Below the pieces are notes generated by a model, which was not told the DNA's origin, did no database searches, and saw only the letters and a list, made by a program, of their open reading frames with translations. This document shows, in pieces, positions 16,446 through 23,303 of a DNA stretch of 29,804 nt. A program made the translations under genes and the position numbers. The stretch's first letter is position 1. Every line of letters begins with the position of its first letter. Origin of the DNA: UMGS755 sp045590535 (GTDB lineage: Bacteria > Bacillota > Clostridia > UBA1381 > UBA9506); contig JAZNRE010000010.1 in the NCBI GenBank assembly GCA_045590535.1, positions 1-29,804 of the forward strand, in the 5' to 3' direction.

Positions 16446-17153
16446 ATGAGCATGTTGAATTATTTTAATACTATCGATGAAATCGAATCCGGCACCATTG
16501 ACACGGTGATTATTCCAGTGGGCAGCATTGAGCAACACGGCTCTCATCTGCCTGTTGGCACGGATTATTTACATATTAAAGCTTTGAGCGAGGCTGTAGC
16601 AGAACATTTAAATGCCTGGCTTTTGCCGCCTCTACCTGTTAGCACCTGCTATGAGCATAAAGGAAGGCGCGGCAATGTGTGGATGCGCCCCAGCACCTTT
16701 TACCAAATGGTGCAAGACATTGTTCTGTGTCTTTATGAGCAGGGTTTTAAAAAAATTGCCTTTATGCTTGGTCATGGCGGTGTTTTCATTTTAGGTCCAG
16801 CTGTGCGTGAATTAAATATCATGCACGAAGATTTAAAGGTCATTATCGTACCCATGGAATACGAAGAGACCCAAAAGCTGTTAGAAACTGAAAAAGACAT
16901 CCACGCCGGCGAAATGGAAACCTCACTCATGCTCTATCTTCACGAAGAACAGGTCAAGAAAGATTTCATGATGCAAAATGACTTTGAGCCAACTTGTCCT
17001 CAAAGCTATTTAAATTACACCACTCTTCCTAAAATTAGTCCCACAGGGGTTTGGGGCAAACCCTCCCTCGCCTCTAAAGAAAAAGGCGAAGCGTTGTTTG
17101 GGCTATTGGTTAAGTGCTGCCTTGCTTATATTGAGGATGCCTTTACTTATTAA
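16446..17153 (+). CDS. Creatininase-family amidohydrolase
   Basis: A 235-residue metal-dependent hydrolase. Metal ligands are in PVGSIEQHGSHLPVGTD (Glu29, His31, Asp40), GHGG near 114 and HAGEMETS near 156. Family members open amide rings in creatinine, mycofactocin and formamidopyrimidine substrates. Substrate here is unknown; the usual GHGGN has GHGGV, so the Asn is absent. It is the second gene of a two-gene unit with the SDR (12-nt gap; GAGAGGAA as ribosome site). Confidence 0.85.
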   Translation: MSMLNYFNTIDEIESGTIDTVIIPVGSIEQHGSHLPVGTDYLHIKALSEAVAEHLNAWLLPPLPVSTCYEHKGRRGNVWMRPSTFYQMVQDIVLCLYEQGFKKIAFMLGHGGVFILGPAVRELNIMHEDLKVIIVPMEYEETQKLLETEKDIHAGEMETSLMLYLHEEQVKKDFMMQNDFEPTCPQSYLNYTTLPKISPTGVWGKPSLASKEKGEALFGLLVKCCLAYIEDAFTY

Positions 17154-17180
17154 AACCAGAATATTTCTTTTCTACCCTAC

Positions 17181-17209
17181 TTGATTTTTATATGTGTTTT
17201 TGTTATAAT
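17181..17209 (+). promoter_or_regulatory. Sigma-A promoter of the ceramidase-like gene
   Basis: TTGATT (17181-17186), 17-bp spacer, perfect TATAAT (17204-17209). Confidence 0.8.
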
Positions 17210-17241
17210 GACCATAAAATATTTTTTATTGAGGTGTTATT

Positions 17242-18591
17242 ATGAATAATAAATTATTAGCTGGTTTCGGCCGTGCTGATGTAACCCCTTGCATGGGCAT
17301 TAACCTTGCCGGATATTATCAAATCCGTCTTGCTGATGGTGTTTTAGATCCCCTTCAGGTTGACGCTTTAGCTTTGGCCGTTGATGAGAAAAAGGTGCTC
17401 TTAATTTCTCTTGACCATTGTGGTTTGTTAATAAAAGATACCACACATCTTAAAAGCGTCATCACAGAAAAAACAGGCGTTCCTTCTGACTCTATTGTTA
17501 TTTCTTCAACACATACACACACAGGACCGGATACAGCCGTAGACCATAAAGGAGAAATTGAACAGGATTATTTTAAGTTCCTCACAGCTAAAATGGTTGA
17601 TGCCTGCATGTTTGCATTAAACGATTTAAAACCGGCTGTTATGGGCTGGAAGGTTGGCAATGCACCCAACATTGCTTTTGTTCGTCGTTTTAGAATGAAA
17701 GATGGTTATGTGCGCACCAATCCCGGTGTTGGTAATCCTGACATTGCACATCCTCTGGGTGATGTTGACGAGCGCGTTAATGTGCTGCGTTTTGATCGCG
17801 AAGGCGGCGACACCATTGTTTTAATGAACTTTGGTAACCATCCCGATGTTGTTGGCGGCAACAAGATTTCTGCTGACTGGCCGGGTCTTGCAAGAACTAA
17901 ATTAGAGGCGTTTCTGCCGGGCGTTAAAGCTATGTTCTTTAATGGTGCCGAAGGTGATGTTAACCATGTTAATGTTAACGCTAAAGACGGTGATTTAAAC
18001 GACCTTGCAAACGATTTTGATGATGTTTTAAGAGGCTATGGTCATGCCAACCACATGGCAAATGTTTTGGCCGGTGCTGTTTTGCAGGTTTACGATAAAG
18101 TAAACTATATTGAGGTTGACAGACTTGCATCCGTTGAAAAAGTAATTGATGTAGCTGCTAACAAAGGCACACCCGAAGAAATGCCCCTGGCACATAAATA
18201 TTACGATTTACATACAGCCGGCAAAGATGATGAAATTCCCTTTAAGGGCATGGAGCTGACCACCGTTGTTGCAGAAGCACAGCGCATGGTAGAGCTTGAA
18301 AATCACCCTGATTTCTTCCAGATGCCTATTATGGCTATTGCCATTGGTAATGTTGGTATTGCTACTATGCCGGGCGAAGGCTTCACCTGGATGGGTCGTG
18401 AGCTGAAAAAGGAAGAGGGCTGGGATTTGGTTCTGCCCTTTGCAAACGCTAACGGCTCTGAGTGCTACTTCCCCACTGAAGATGCTTACATAGAAGGTGG
18501 CTATGAAGCCAGAAGCTGTCCCTTAAAGCAAGGCAACGCTGAATTCATTACCGAAGAATGCGCTAAGCTTTTAAGAGCATTAAGAAAATAA
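17242..18591 (+). CDS. Neutral/alkaline ceramidase-like hydrolase, no signal peptide
   Basis: A 449-residue protein resembling the N-terminal domain of neutral/alkaline non-lysosomal ceramidase. The zinc motif is SSTHTHTGPD with H91-T-H93; FGNHPDVVGG (near 205), NGAEGDVNHV and TMPGEGFTWMG are also family-like. True neutral ceramidases hydrolyse the ceramide amide bond outside the cell and are exported, but this protein begins MNNKLLAGFGRADVTP with no signal peptide and lacks the C-terminal domain. It may act on another amide or ester. It is monocistronic, with a strong promoter and terminator. Confidence 0.82.
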   Translation: MNNKLLAGFGRADVTPCMGINLAGYYQIRLADGVLDPLQVDALALAVDEKKVLLISLDHCGLLIKDTTHLKSVITEKTGVPSDSIVISSTHTHTGPDTAVDHKGEIEQDYFKFLTAKMVDACMFALNDLKPAVMGWKVGNAPNIAFVRRFRMKDGYVRTNPGVGNPDIAHPLGDVDERVNVLRFDREGGDTIVLMNFGNHPDVVGGNKISADWPGLARTKLEAFLPGVKAMFFNGAEGDVNHVNVNAKDGDLNDLANDFDDVLRGYGHANHMANVLAGAVLQVYDKVNYIEVDRLASVEKVIDVAANKGTPEEMPLAHKYYDLHTAGKDDEIPFKGMELTTVVAEAQRMVELENHPDFFQMPIMAIAIGNVGIATMPGEGFTWMGRELKKEEGWDLVLPFANANGSECYFPTEDAYIEGGYEARSCPLKQGNAEFITEECAKLLRALRK

Positions 18592-18615
18592 TTTTAATTG
18601 AATTAAAAGCATAAC

Positions 18616-18651
18616 AAAAGGTGCATGACCAAAGGGTCATGCACCTTTTTT
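18616..18651. terminator. Terminator between the ceramidase-like gene and trpB
   Basis: A perfect 15-bp stem (AAAAGGTGCATGACC with GGTCATGCACCTTTT), 4-nt loop, U-run on the plus strand and A/T-rich flanks on the minus strand; it can serve both convergent genes. Confidence 0.9.
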
Positions 18652-18671
18652 AGTTTAAAATTATTTCTAAA

Positions 18672-19910
18672 TTAACCAAGGTTTAAGTTAAATTTTTCGC
18701 CACAGCCATAGTTTTCATAAACATAGTCAATGTCCTTGTCGCCACGACCGGAAAGACCTGCTAAAATTGAGCCGGAATGATGCTCTTTGGCATAGCGAAT
18801 GGCATAGGCAACAGCATGGGCACTTTCAATAGCCGGAATGATGCCTTCATACTTGGAAAGGAGGAAGAACGCTTCCATTGCTTCATCATCTGAAACGGTT
18901 ACATAATTCACTCTGTTCCTATCTCTTAAGAATGCATGTTCAGGACCAACACCGGGATAATCAAGACCACTGGCAACAGAATAAACCGGCAGGGGTTCTC
19001 CGTTTTCATCCTGCAATAAGTAACTGTAAAAACCATGAAGCTTGCCCTTTGTACCAAATTTCATGGTTGCGGCATGGTCACCAATTTTTTCGCCTTTGCC
19101 CAAGGGCTCAACGCCATAAATATCAACAGGGTCTGCCAAAAACGGTGTGAATAAGCCCAAAGAATTAGAGCCTCCGCCAACACAGGCACATAAAGCATCG
19201 GGCATAATGCCGGTCATTTCTAAAAACTGCTCTCTAGCCTCAATGCCGATAACCGACTGAAAATCTCTCACAACCTTCGGGAAGGGATGAGGTCCTAAGG
19301 TGGAGCCAATGCAATAAATGGCGTTTTCATGTTCGTTTAAGTACGCATCAAAAGCGGCATCAACTGCCTCTTTTAAGGTTTTAAGGCCGTGGGTAACGGG
19401 AATAACATTAGCGCCCAGCATCTTCATTCTGATAACATTGGGATGCTGCTTTTCAATGTCAACCTCACCCATATAAACATCGCACTCTAAACCAAAATAC
19501 GCCGCTGCTGTTGCCAAAGCAACACCATGCTGACCGGCTCCCGTTTCGGCAATCAGCTTCTTCTTGCCCATATATTTAGCAAGCAAGCCTTCGCCCATGC
19601 AATGATTCAGTTTGTGAGCACCGGTATGGTTTAAATCTTCACGCTTTAAATAAATTTGGCAATTGCCAAAAAGTTTTGAAAGCCGCTCACAGTGATAAAC
19701 GGGGGTGGGTCTACCCTGAAATTCCTTACGAATACGACGCAACTCATTGATAAACTGTGCCGAGTGACAAATGGCTTCATAGGCATCGTCAGCCTCTTTG
19801 AAAACCTTCACCAATTCATCTGGCAAGAACGCACCGCCATATTCACCAAAATATCCATCCTGCGAGGGATATTCCTTTAAATAATTTTCAAACTCTTTAT
19901 ACATATTCAA
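18672..19910 (-). CDS. trpB: Tryptophan synthase beta chain, stand-alone
   Basis: A 412-residue PLP enzyme joining indole and serine to tryptophan. Lys100 in HTGAHKLN binds PLP, Glu122 in AETGAGQHGVA is catalytic, GGGSNSLG (near 245) holds the phosphate, and LDYPGVGPEH and GLSGRGDKD are further hallmarks. No trpA or other trp gene is nearby, so indole salvage or a TrpA elsewhere is likely. Some usually invariant positions differ (KLNHCMGEG for KINNTIGQA, IEKQHPNV for IERQALNV). The start is uncertain: TTG at 19910 has AAAGGAG 10 nt upstream, while the ATG at 19904 is 16 nt away. A very elaborate leader precedes it. Confidence 0.92.
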   Translation of the reverse strand: MNMYKEFENYLKEYPSQDGYFGEYGGAFLPDELVKVFKEADDAYEAICHSAQFINELRRIRKEFQGRPTPVYHCERLSKLFGNCQIYLKREDLNHTGAHKLNHCMGEGLLAKYMGKKKLIAETGAGQHGVALATAAAYFGLECDVYMGEVDIEKQHPNVIRMKMLGANVIPVTHGLKTLKEAVDAAFDAYLNEHENAIYCIGSTLGPHPFPKVVRDFQSVIGIEAREQFLEMTGIMPDALCACVGGGSNSLGLFTPFLADPVDIYGVEPLGKGEKIGDHAATMKFGTKGKLHGFYSYLLQDENGEPLPVYSVASGLDYPGVGPEHAFLRDRNRVNYVTVSDDEAMEAFFLLSKYEGIIPAIESAHAVAYAIRYAKEHHSGSILAGLSGRGDKDIDYVYENYGCGEKFNLNLG

Positions 19911-19931
19911 TGTATTACATCTCCTTTATAC

Positions 19932-19968
19932 AGATAAAACAGGCTCAATGGTGAGCCATTTTGTTTTA
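19932..19968 (-). promoter_or_regulatory. Hairpin just upstream of the trpB ribosome site
   Basis: Minus strand GGCTCA, loop CCAT, TGAGCC, extended by AAACA/TGTTT across a 4-nt bulge, followed by a short U-rich stretch (TGTTTTATC). It could be a weak terminator or translational attenuator. Its left arm and loop contain TCACCAT, the exact complement of ATGGTGA at the Trp-stop codons of the leader peptide. Confidence 0.55.
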
Positions 19969-19985
19969 ATACACATCCATAATAT

Positions 19986-20014
19986 ATTATAAAATAAATT
20001 ATTATAAAATTCAA
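19986..20014 (-). promoter_or_regulatory. Possible internal promoter bypassing the T-box
   Basis: Minus strand TTGAAT (20009-20014), 17-bp spacer, TATAAT (19986-19991). The surroundings are almost pure A/T, so chance similarity is likely. Confidence 0.35.
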
Positions 20015-20058
20015 GTAGTGTTTATGACTTTTTCAATGTACAGATAAATTAGATGCTG

Positions 20059-20085
20059 TCACCATCGTTTTGCAAAAATAAACAT
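20059..20085 (-). CDS. Putative Trp leader peptide (MFIFAKRW)
   Basis: An eight-codon reading frame, M-F-I-F-A-K-R-W-stop, with a strong TGGAGG (20092-20097) 6 nt before the ATG. The last sense codon is TGG (Trp). It lies after the T-box terminator and before trpB on the same predicted transcript. This is like the Bacillus subtilis anti-TRAP (rtpA) operon, where a T-box is followed by a Trp-rich leader peptide. It is too short for homology, so support is position, ribosome site and the Trp codon. Confidence 0.55.
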   Translation of the reverse strand: MFIFAKRW

Positions 20086-20133
20086 AAAAAACCTCCATAT
20101 ATTTTTATATACACTGCCAAATGAAAATAAAAA

Positions 20134-20170
20134 CGCCCTCGACAGAATTACACAATTTCTGTCAAGGACG
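20134..20170 (-). terminator. T-box-controlled intrinsic terminator
   Basis: Minus strand 14-bp stem (CGTCCTTGACAGAA with TTCTGTCGAGGGCG, two G-U pairs), 9-nt loop, then five U residues. It lies 15 nt past the T-box sequence. Confidence 0.87.
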
Positions 20171-20400
20171 AACATATACAATATCCGCGGTGCCACCTTG
20201 ATTCACAGCATGACCTGTGCCCTTAGCAAAGTACCAACATACCTCCGACTTCTAACGCGAGTCTTGCGTCCGGGAATTTCCTCCCGGCCCTTAGCAGTCC
20301 ATATTACACAGCCGACACTTGTGGAACTCACACCATAATCCACTCGCTCAAAAAGGTCACATCTGTCTTTTTTCTGCCTCAACGGTTTAATATATTAAGT
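20171..20400 (-). promoter_or_regulatory. T-box leader, probably tRNA-Trp responsive
   Basis: The minus strand carries the T-box core AAGGTGGCACCGCGG (20185-20199). UGGC there suits a tRNA ending GCCA, and bacterial tRNA-Trp has G as discriminator. The Stem I distal arm is seen as GTGGA...TTCCAC around GGTGTGAG. On its 3' side AATATGGACTGC offers UGG (20299-20301) followed by A at the expected specifier position. A sigma-A promoter lies upstream and a terminator downstream, and the next large gene is trpB. T-box identity is firm; the specifier was placed by eye. Confidence 0.88.
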
Positions 20401-20407
20401 TATAAAG

Positions 20408-20436
20408 ATTATACTATAGTTATTGTGTTATGTCAA
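20408..20436 (-). promoter_or_regulatory. Consensus sigma-A promoter of the T-box/trpB transcript
   Basis: Minus strand TTGACA (20431-20436), 17-bp spacer, TATAAT (20408-20413): a perfect match. Start expected near 20401. Confidence 0.87.
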
Positions 20437-20526
20437 GTGAATAAAAATATTTTTTAGTTACTTCTTTCACAATCCAAGTGTATTTTAATGGGTTTGACAG
20501 AAAAGGCGTATGACTTTTTTGCATAA

Positions 20527-20562
20527 AAAAATCGGAGCAAAGCGTACTTTGTTCCGACTTGT
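20527..20562 (-). terminator. Terminator-like hairpin at the edge of the palindrome array
   Basis: Minus strand GTCGGAACAAAG pairs with CTTTGCTCCGAT (one mismatch, one G-U) around TACG, followed by seven U residues. No gene reading into it was found apart from transcription through the palindrome array. Confidence 0.6.
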
Positions 20563-20590
20563 CTTTGGGCTACATAATAGATACAAAGGT

Positions 20591-20775
20591 TTTATATAAA
20601 ATATCAACTTTGTTGATATGAAATAATTTACTCTGTAAATTGTGAAATAGAAAGCCGACGCTTTCTGTGAAATAAAATAAATCCTTTTATCACACGCCGC
20701 AGGCGTATTTCACATTGCGAAGCAATATTTCTCGTCCGCAGGACATTTCACAAATCCGCAGGATTTATTTCGTTG
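20591..20775. repeat. Tree-like array of short palindromes with mirrored 7-nt spacers
   Basis: Hairpins with perfect or near-perfect arms lie at 20601-20619, 20625-20641, 20649-20666, about 20667-20693 (apical), 20694-20706, 20714-20726, 20734-20744 and 20752-20766. Spacers on the left are GAAAT, GTGAAAT, GTGAAAT (20620, 20642, 20667); on the right they are ATTTCAC, ATTTCTC, ATTTCAC, ATTTC (20707, 20727, 20745, 20767). Left and right spacers are complementary in nested order, so the whole could fold as one trunk with hairpin branches. Three right-hand hairpins have a GCA loop and one GAA. No coding potential. It may be a MITE/REP-like element. Confidence 0.75.
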
Positions 20776-20807
20776 AAAAAAGCACTTGCGATTGCAAGTG
20801 CTTTTTT
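20776..20807 (-). terminator. Terminator of tRNA-Arg (symmetrical)
   Basis: Stem AAAAAAGCACTTGC with GCAAGTGCTTTTTT around a 4-nt loop, directly after the tRNA 3' end on the minus strand; works on both strands. Confidence 0.88.
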
Positions 20808-20808
20808 C

Positions 20809-20885
20809 TGGCGTCCCAAAGAGGATTTGAACCTCCGACCTACCGCTTAGGAGGCGGTTGCTCTATCCAGCTGAGCTATTGGGAC
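20809..20885 (-). tRNA. tRNA-Arg (anticodon CCU)
   Basis: Minus strand, 77 nt with encoded CCA. The acceptor stem is GTCCCAA/TTGGGAC with discriminator G, the D arm GCTC/GAGC, the anticodon arm ACCGC-CTCCTAA-GCGGT (anticodon CCU, reads AGG), the variable loop 5 nt, and the T arm GGAGG-TTCAAAT-CCTCT. It has its own promoter and terminator. No integrase or direct repeat of its 3' end was seen. Confidence 0.97.
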
Positions 20886-20893
20886 ATGAAGCT

Positions 20894-20922
20894 ATTTTAC
20901 CACATTATTCTTTTTTTGTAAA
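20894..20922 (-). promoter_or_regulatory. Sigma-A promoter of tRNA-Arg
   Basis: Minus strand TTTACA (20917-20922), 17-bp spacer, TAAAAT (20894-20899), 8 nt before the mature 5' end. Confidence 0.8.
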
Positions 20923-21027
20923 GATATAAGGTTCAAAAACCATTCCATTTTCATCATATGTAGTGAATCTGTGCATACACTATATCATGTAACATTTTCT
21001 TGTTATTTTTTGAGAAAGGAGCTTAAA

Positions 21028-21870
21028 ATGAAGAAATTTTTAACCATCATTTCCGTTTGCATTTTGTTATTAACAGGCTGCAGCGCAAAAGACAATCCTT
21101 TTCAAAAAGAAATTTCGTTAGAGCCAACACGCCCTGTTAACGCCGTGATGGCTGATGTTCAGGAAGATTACAGTGCACTGTCTAACACCATGTATGGCTG
21201 GGGACTCAAAAAAAATGTAAACGCCCCGCCCGAAATTCCGCAAAACATAAAAAACATCATGGAAACCTATCATGGTATGTATTTAGATTCAGTTCCCCGC
21301 TCTTTGTATCTAACTTTTGACGAGGGCTACGAAAACGGATATACCGCAAAAATTTTGGATGTTTTAAAAGAAAATAATGTAAAGGCTGCATTTTTTGTCA
21401 CAGGACCTTACTTAGAAAAAGAAGAAGAACTTGTGCGTCGCATGATTGACGAAGGACACATTGTAGGTAATCACACCGTGCACCACCCCAGCATGCCGCA
21501 ACTGGAAAGCACCGACAAGGTTAAAGAAGAAATTACCTCTCTGCATAATCTTTGCAAGGAAAAATATGGCATTGAAATGAAATATTTTCGTCCGCCCCGT
21601 GGTGAATATTCAGAGCGCACCTTAAAAATAACAAACGACTTGGGATATACCAATGTTTTCTGGAGCTTTGCCTATAAAGACTGGGATGTAAAAAACCAAA
21701 AAGGAACCGAAAATGCCTATAAACAAATTAAAGACGGCGTGCATGACGGTGCCGTTTTACTGCTTCACGCTGTTTCAGAAGACAATGCCAATGTTTTGGA
21801 TAAAATTATTAAAGATTTAAAAAGTGAAGGTTACCGATTTAAATCTTTAGATGAATACGGCCAATCATAA
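21028..21870 (+). CDS. pdaA: Polysaccharide deacetylase lipoprotein, PdaA-like (spore cortex delta-lactam)
   Basis: A 280-residue NodB-type carbohydrate esterase. Residues 1-18 are a lipoprotein signal (LLLTGC, Cys18). The catalytic domain has YLTFDEGYENGYT (Asp98; the PdaA-type 'GYENGYT' in place of TFDDG), AAFFVTG, GNHTVHHPSMPQ (metal histidines), RPPRGEYSERT and LLLHAVSEDNA. PdaA removes the acetyl group from muramic acid during muramic-delta-lactam formation in the spore cortex. I start at 21028 with AAAGGAG upstream; the frame extends further, but that part lacks a ribosome site. spoIVB follows after a terminator, supporting a sporulation role. A lipoprotein anchor suggests action at the membrane surface. 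Confidence 0.88.
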   Translation: MKKFLTIISVCILLLTGCSAKDNPFQKEISLEPTRPVNAVMADVQEDYSALSNTMYGWGLKKNVNAPPEIPQNIKNIMETYHGMYLDSVPRSLYLTFDEGYENGYTAKILDVLKENNVKAAFFVTGPYLEKEEELVRRMIDEGHIVGNHTVHHPSMPQLESTDKVKEEITSLHNLCKEKYGIEMKYFRPPRGEYSERTLKITNDLGYTNVFWSFAYKDWDVKNQKGTENAYKQIKDGVHDGAVLLLHAVSEDNANVLDKIIKDLKSEGYRFKSLDEYGQS

Positions 21871-21877
21871 AACGGTA

Positions 21878-21913
21878 AAAACTCTTTAATGCCAAAACAT
21901 TAAAGGGTTTTTT
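21878..21913 (+). terminator. Terminator of the pdaA-like gene
   Basis: AAACTCTTTAATG pairs with CATTAAAGGGTTT around CCAAAA, ending in a run of U residues, 8 nt past the stop codon. Confidence 0.85.
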
Positions 21914-21936
21914 AATTTCCAGTTTTGTTTAAGGAT

Positions 21937-21995
21937 AAAACCACTCTGTCGGGTCAATCTAAATAATATGTTATTTAGATTTTGGAGTGGATTTT
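21937..21995 (+). promoter_or_regulatory. Two-tier hairpin burying the Shine-Dalgarno of spoIVB
   Basis: The inner stem AATCTAAATAA (21956-21966) pairs perfectly with TTATTTAGATT (21971-21981) around TATG. The outer stem AAAACCACTC (21937-21946) pairs with GAGTGG and TTTT (21985-21995, one bulged A), occupying the GGAGTGG ribosome site (21984-21990). The ATG is at 21998. The likely result is a closed ribosome site. Confidence 0.65.
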
Positions 21996-21997
21996 AA

Positions 21998-23248
21998 ATG
22001 AAAATTAGCTCAAAGCAAAACAAAAGACCGGCCGTTTTTTTATGGCTTATGCTACATGTCTTTGCAGCTCTGATTTTAGACTGTCAATTGCAATATCCCA
22101 GCCACATAACGCTATATGAAGGGGAATCTTTGTCTCCGCCGACAAATTCTGCCTTTTCTTTTGATATGTCCGCCGGTTTAAGTGGCGTGTTATCCGAAGC
22201 AGGCCATTTAGAGTCGGATCCGTACAACCGGGCAATGACTCTCTCCGACGATGGCTACGACATGACAGTTAAGCTTTTTGGCGTCATCCCTGTTCGCTCT
22301 GTTTCTGTTACAATTGAGACTAAAAAAGAGCTAATGGCCTGCGGCAACACTGTGGGCATAAAAATATTTACAAAAGGTCTTGTTTGTGTCGGCACACAAG
22401 AGGTTAAAAACATCCACGGACAAGTAAAAAATCCTGCCCAGGAAATCGATTTGCGCTGCGGTGACATTTTGTTATCAGTTAATGGCAACAACCTTGCCGA
22501 CATTGAACAGTTTTTGCCAATCGTCAATAACTGTAAAGGCTCCACCCTTTCCATCACTATTGAGCGTGATGGCAAAACCCTTAACAAGCAAATAACCCCT
22601 GTGGAAACAAAAGAGGGGTACAAACTGGGCCTTTGGCTGCGGGACAGCACGGCCGGCATTGGCACACTCACCTATTATCAACCGGATAGCATGTCTTACG
22701 GTGCCTTGGGCCACCCCATTACCGATACCGACACAGGCGCCGTAATGCCCGTTTCAAAGGGAGCACTTCTTTGGGCCGATGTTTGTAGCGTACAAAAAGG
22801 AAAAAAAGGTGAACCGGGAGAGTTAAAAGGAATTTTTAAAATCAAAAACAGCGATTTGGGCACCGTGGCTAAAAATGTAGATTGCGGCGTTTACGGCACT
22901 TTGGAAAACACGCCGGAAGAGGCCATACCCTGCACTGTTGCCTCGTCCAGTCAGGTGAAAGACGGAAAGGCCTATATCCTTTCTAATATCAAAAACAACG
23001 AGGTAGAAGCCTTTGATGTCGAAATTGAAAGAACTTCACCCTTTAACATTGGCGAAGGTAAAGACATGATTGTTCACATAACCGACCCAGACCTTTTAGA
23101 GCGCACTGGCGGCATTGTGCAGGGTATGTCCGGCTCCCCTATTATTCAGGATGGAAAAATCATTGGCGCTGTAACTCATGTTTTTGTCAACGACCCCACG
23201 AGGGGTTATGGGATTTTTATTGAAAGAATGCTTGAAAATGCATCCTGA
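21998..23248 (+). CDS. spoIVB: SpoIVB serine peptidase (S55), stage IV sporulation protein B
   Basis: A 416-residue exported protease that in Bacillus signals from forespore to mother cell by cleaving SpoIVFA, which activates pro-sigma-K processing. There is an N-terminal membrane/signal segment (~12-28), a PDZ domain (~115-205, DLRCGDILLSVNGNNLADI), and the S55 domain with YGALGHPITD (His239) and GIVQGMSGSPIIQDGK (Ser378). The GYGIFIERML end is highly conserved. It is usually next to spo0A; here the next genes are a micro-gene and an AraC regulator. Its ribosome site is inside a hairpin. Confidence 0.95.
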   Translation: MKISSKQNKRPAVFLWLMLHVFAALILDCQLQYPSHITLYEGESLSPPTNSAFSFDMSAGLSGVLSEAGHLESDPYNRAMTLSDDGYDMTVKLFGVIPVRSVSVTIETKKELMACGNTVGIKIFTKGLVCVGTQEVKNIHGQVKNPAQEIDLRCGDILLSVNGNNLADIEQFLPIVNNCKGSTLSITIERDGKTLNKQITPVETKEGYKLGLWLRDSTAGIGTLTYYQPDSMSYGALGHPITDTDTGAVMPVSKGALLWADVCSVQKGKKGEPGELKGIFKIKNSDLGTVAKNVDCGVYGTLENTPEEAIPCTVASSSQVKDGKAYILSNIKNNEVEAFDVEIERTSPFNIGEGKDMIVHITDPDLLERTGGIVQGMSGSPIIQDGKIIGAVTHVFVNDPTRGYGIFIERMLENAS

Positions 23249-23303
23249 TATAAAGGATTTGCTGCTTTTAGAGTGGTGAATGAAAAATTGATTTTAAAAT
23301 CAT

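Noticed and set aside
19915..19920. ATG-TAA start-stop next to the trpB ribosome site
   Set aside because: It is directly adjacent to the GGAG with no spacer, so initiation there is unlikely; kept only as a reason the trpB start is uncertain.
20591..20775. Possible CRISPR array
   Set aside because: The units are palindromes of differing sequence with identical 7-nt spacers, the opposite of CRISPR repeats and spacers, and no cas gene is near.
20809..20885. tRNA as attachment site of an integrated element
   Set aside because: No integrase is present and no repeat of the tRNA 3' end was seen nearby.
20955..20990. Sigma-G-like promoter before the pdaA gene (TGAATC and CATGTAA)
   Set aside because: Both boxes have mismatches at important positions and the spacing is short; not strong enough to report.
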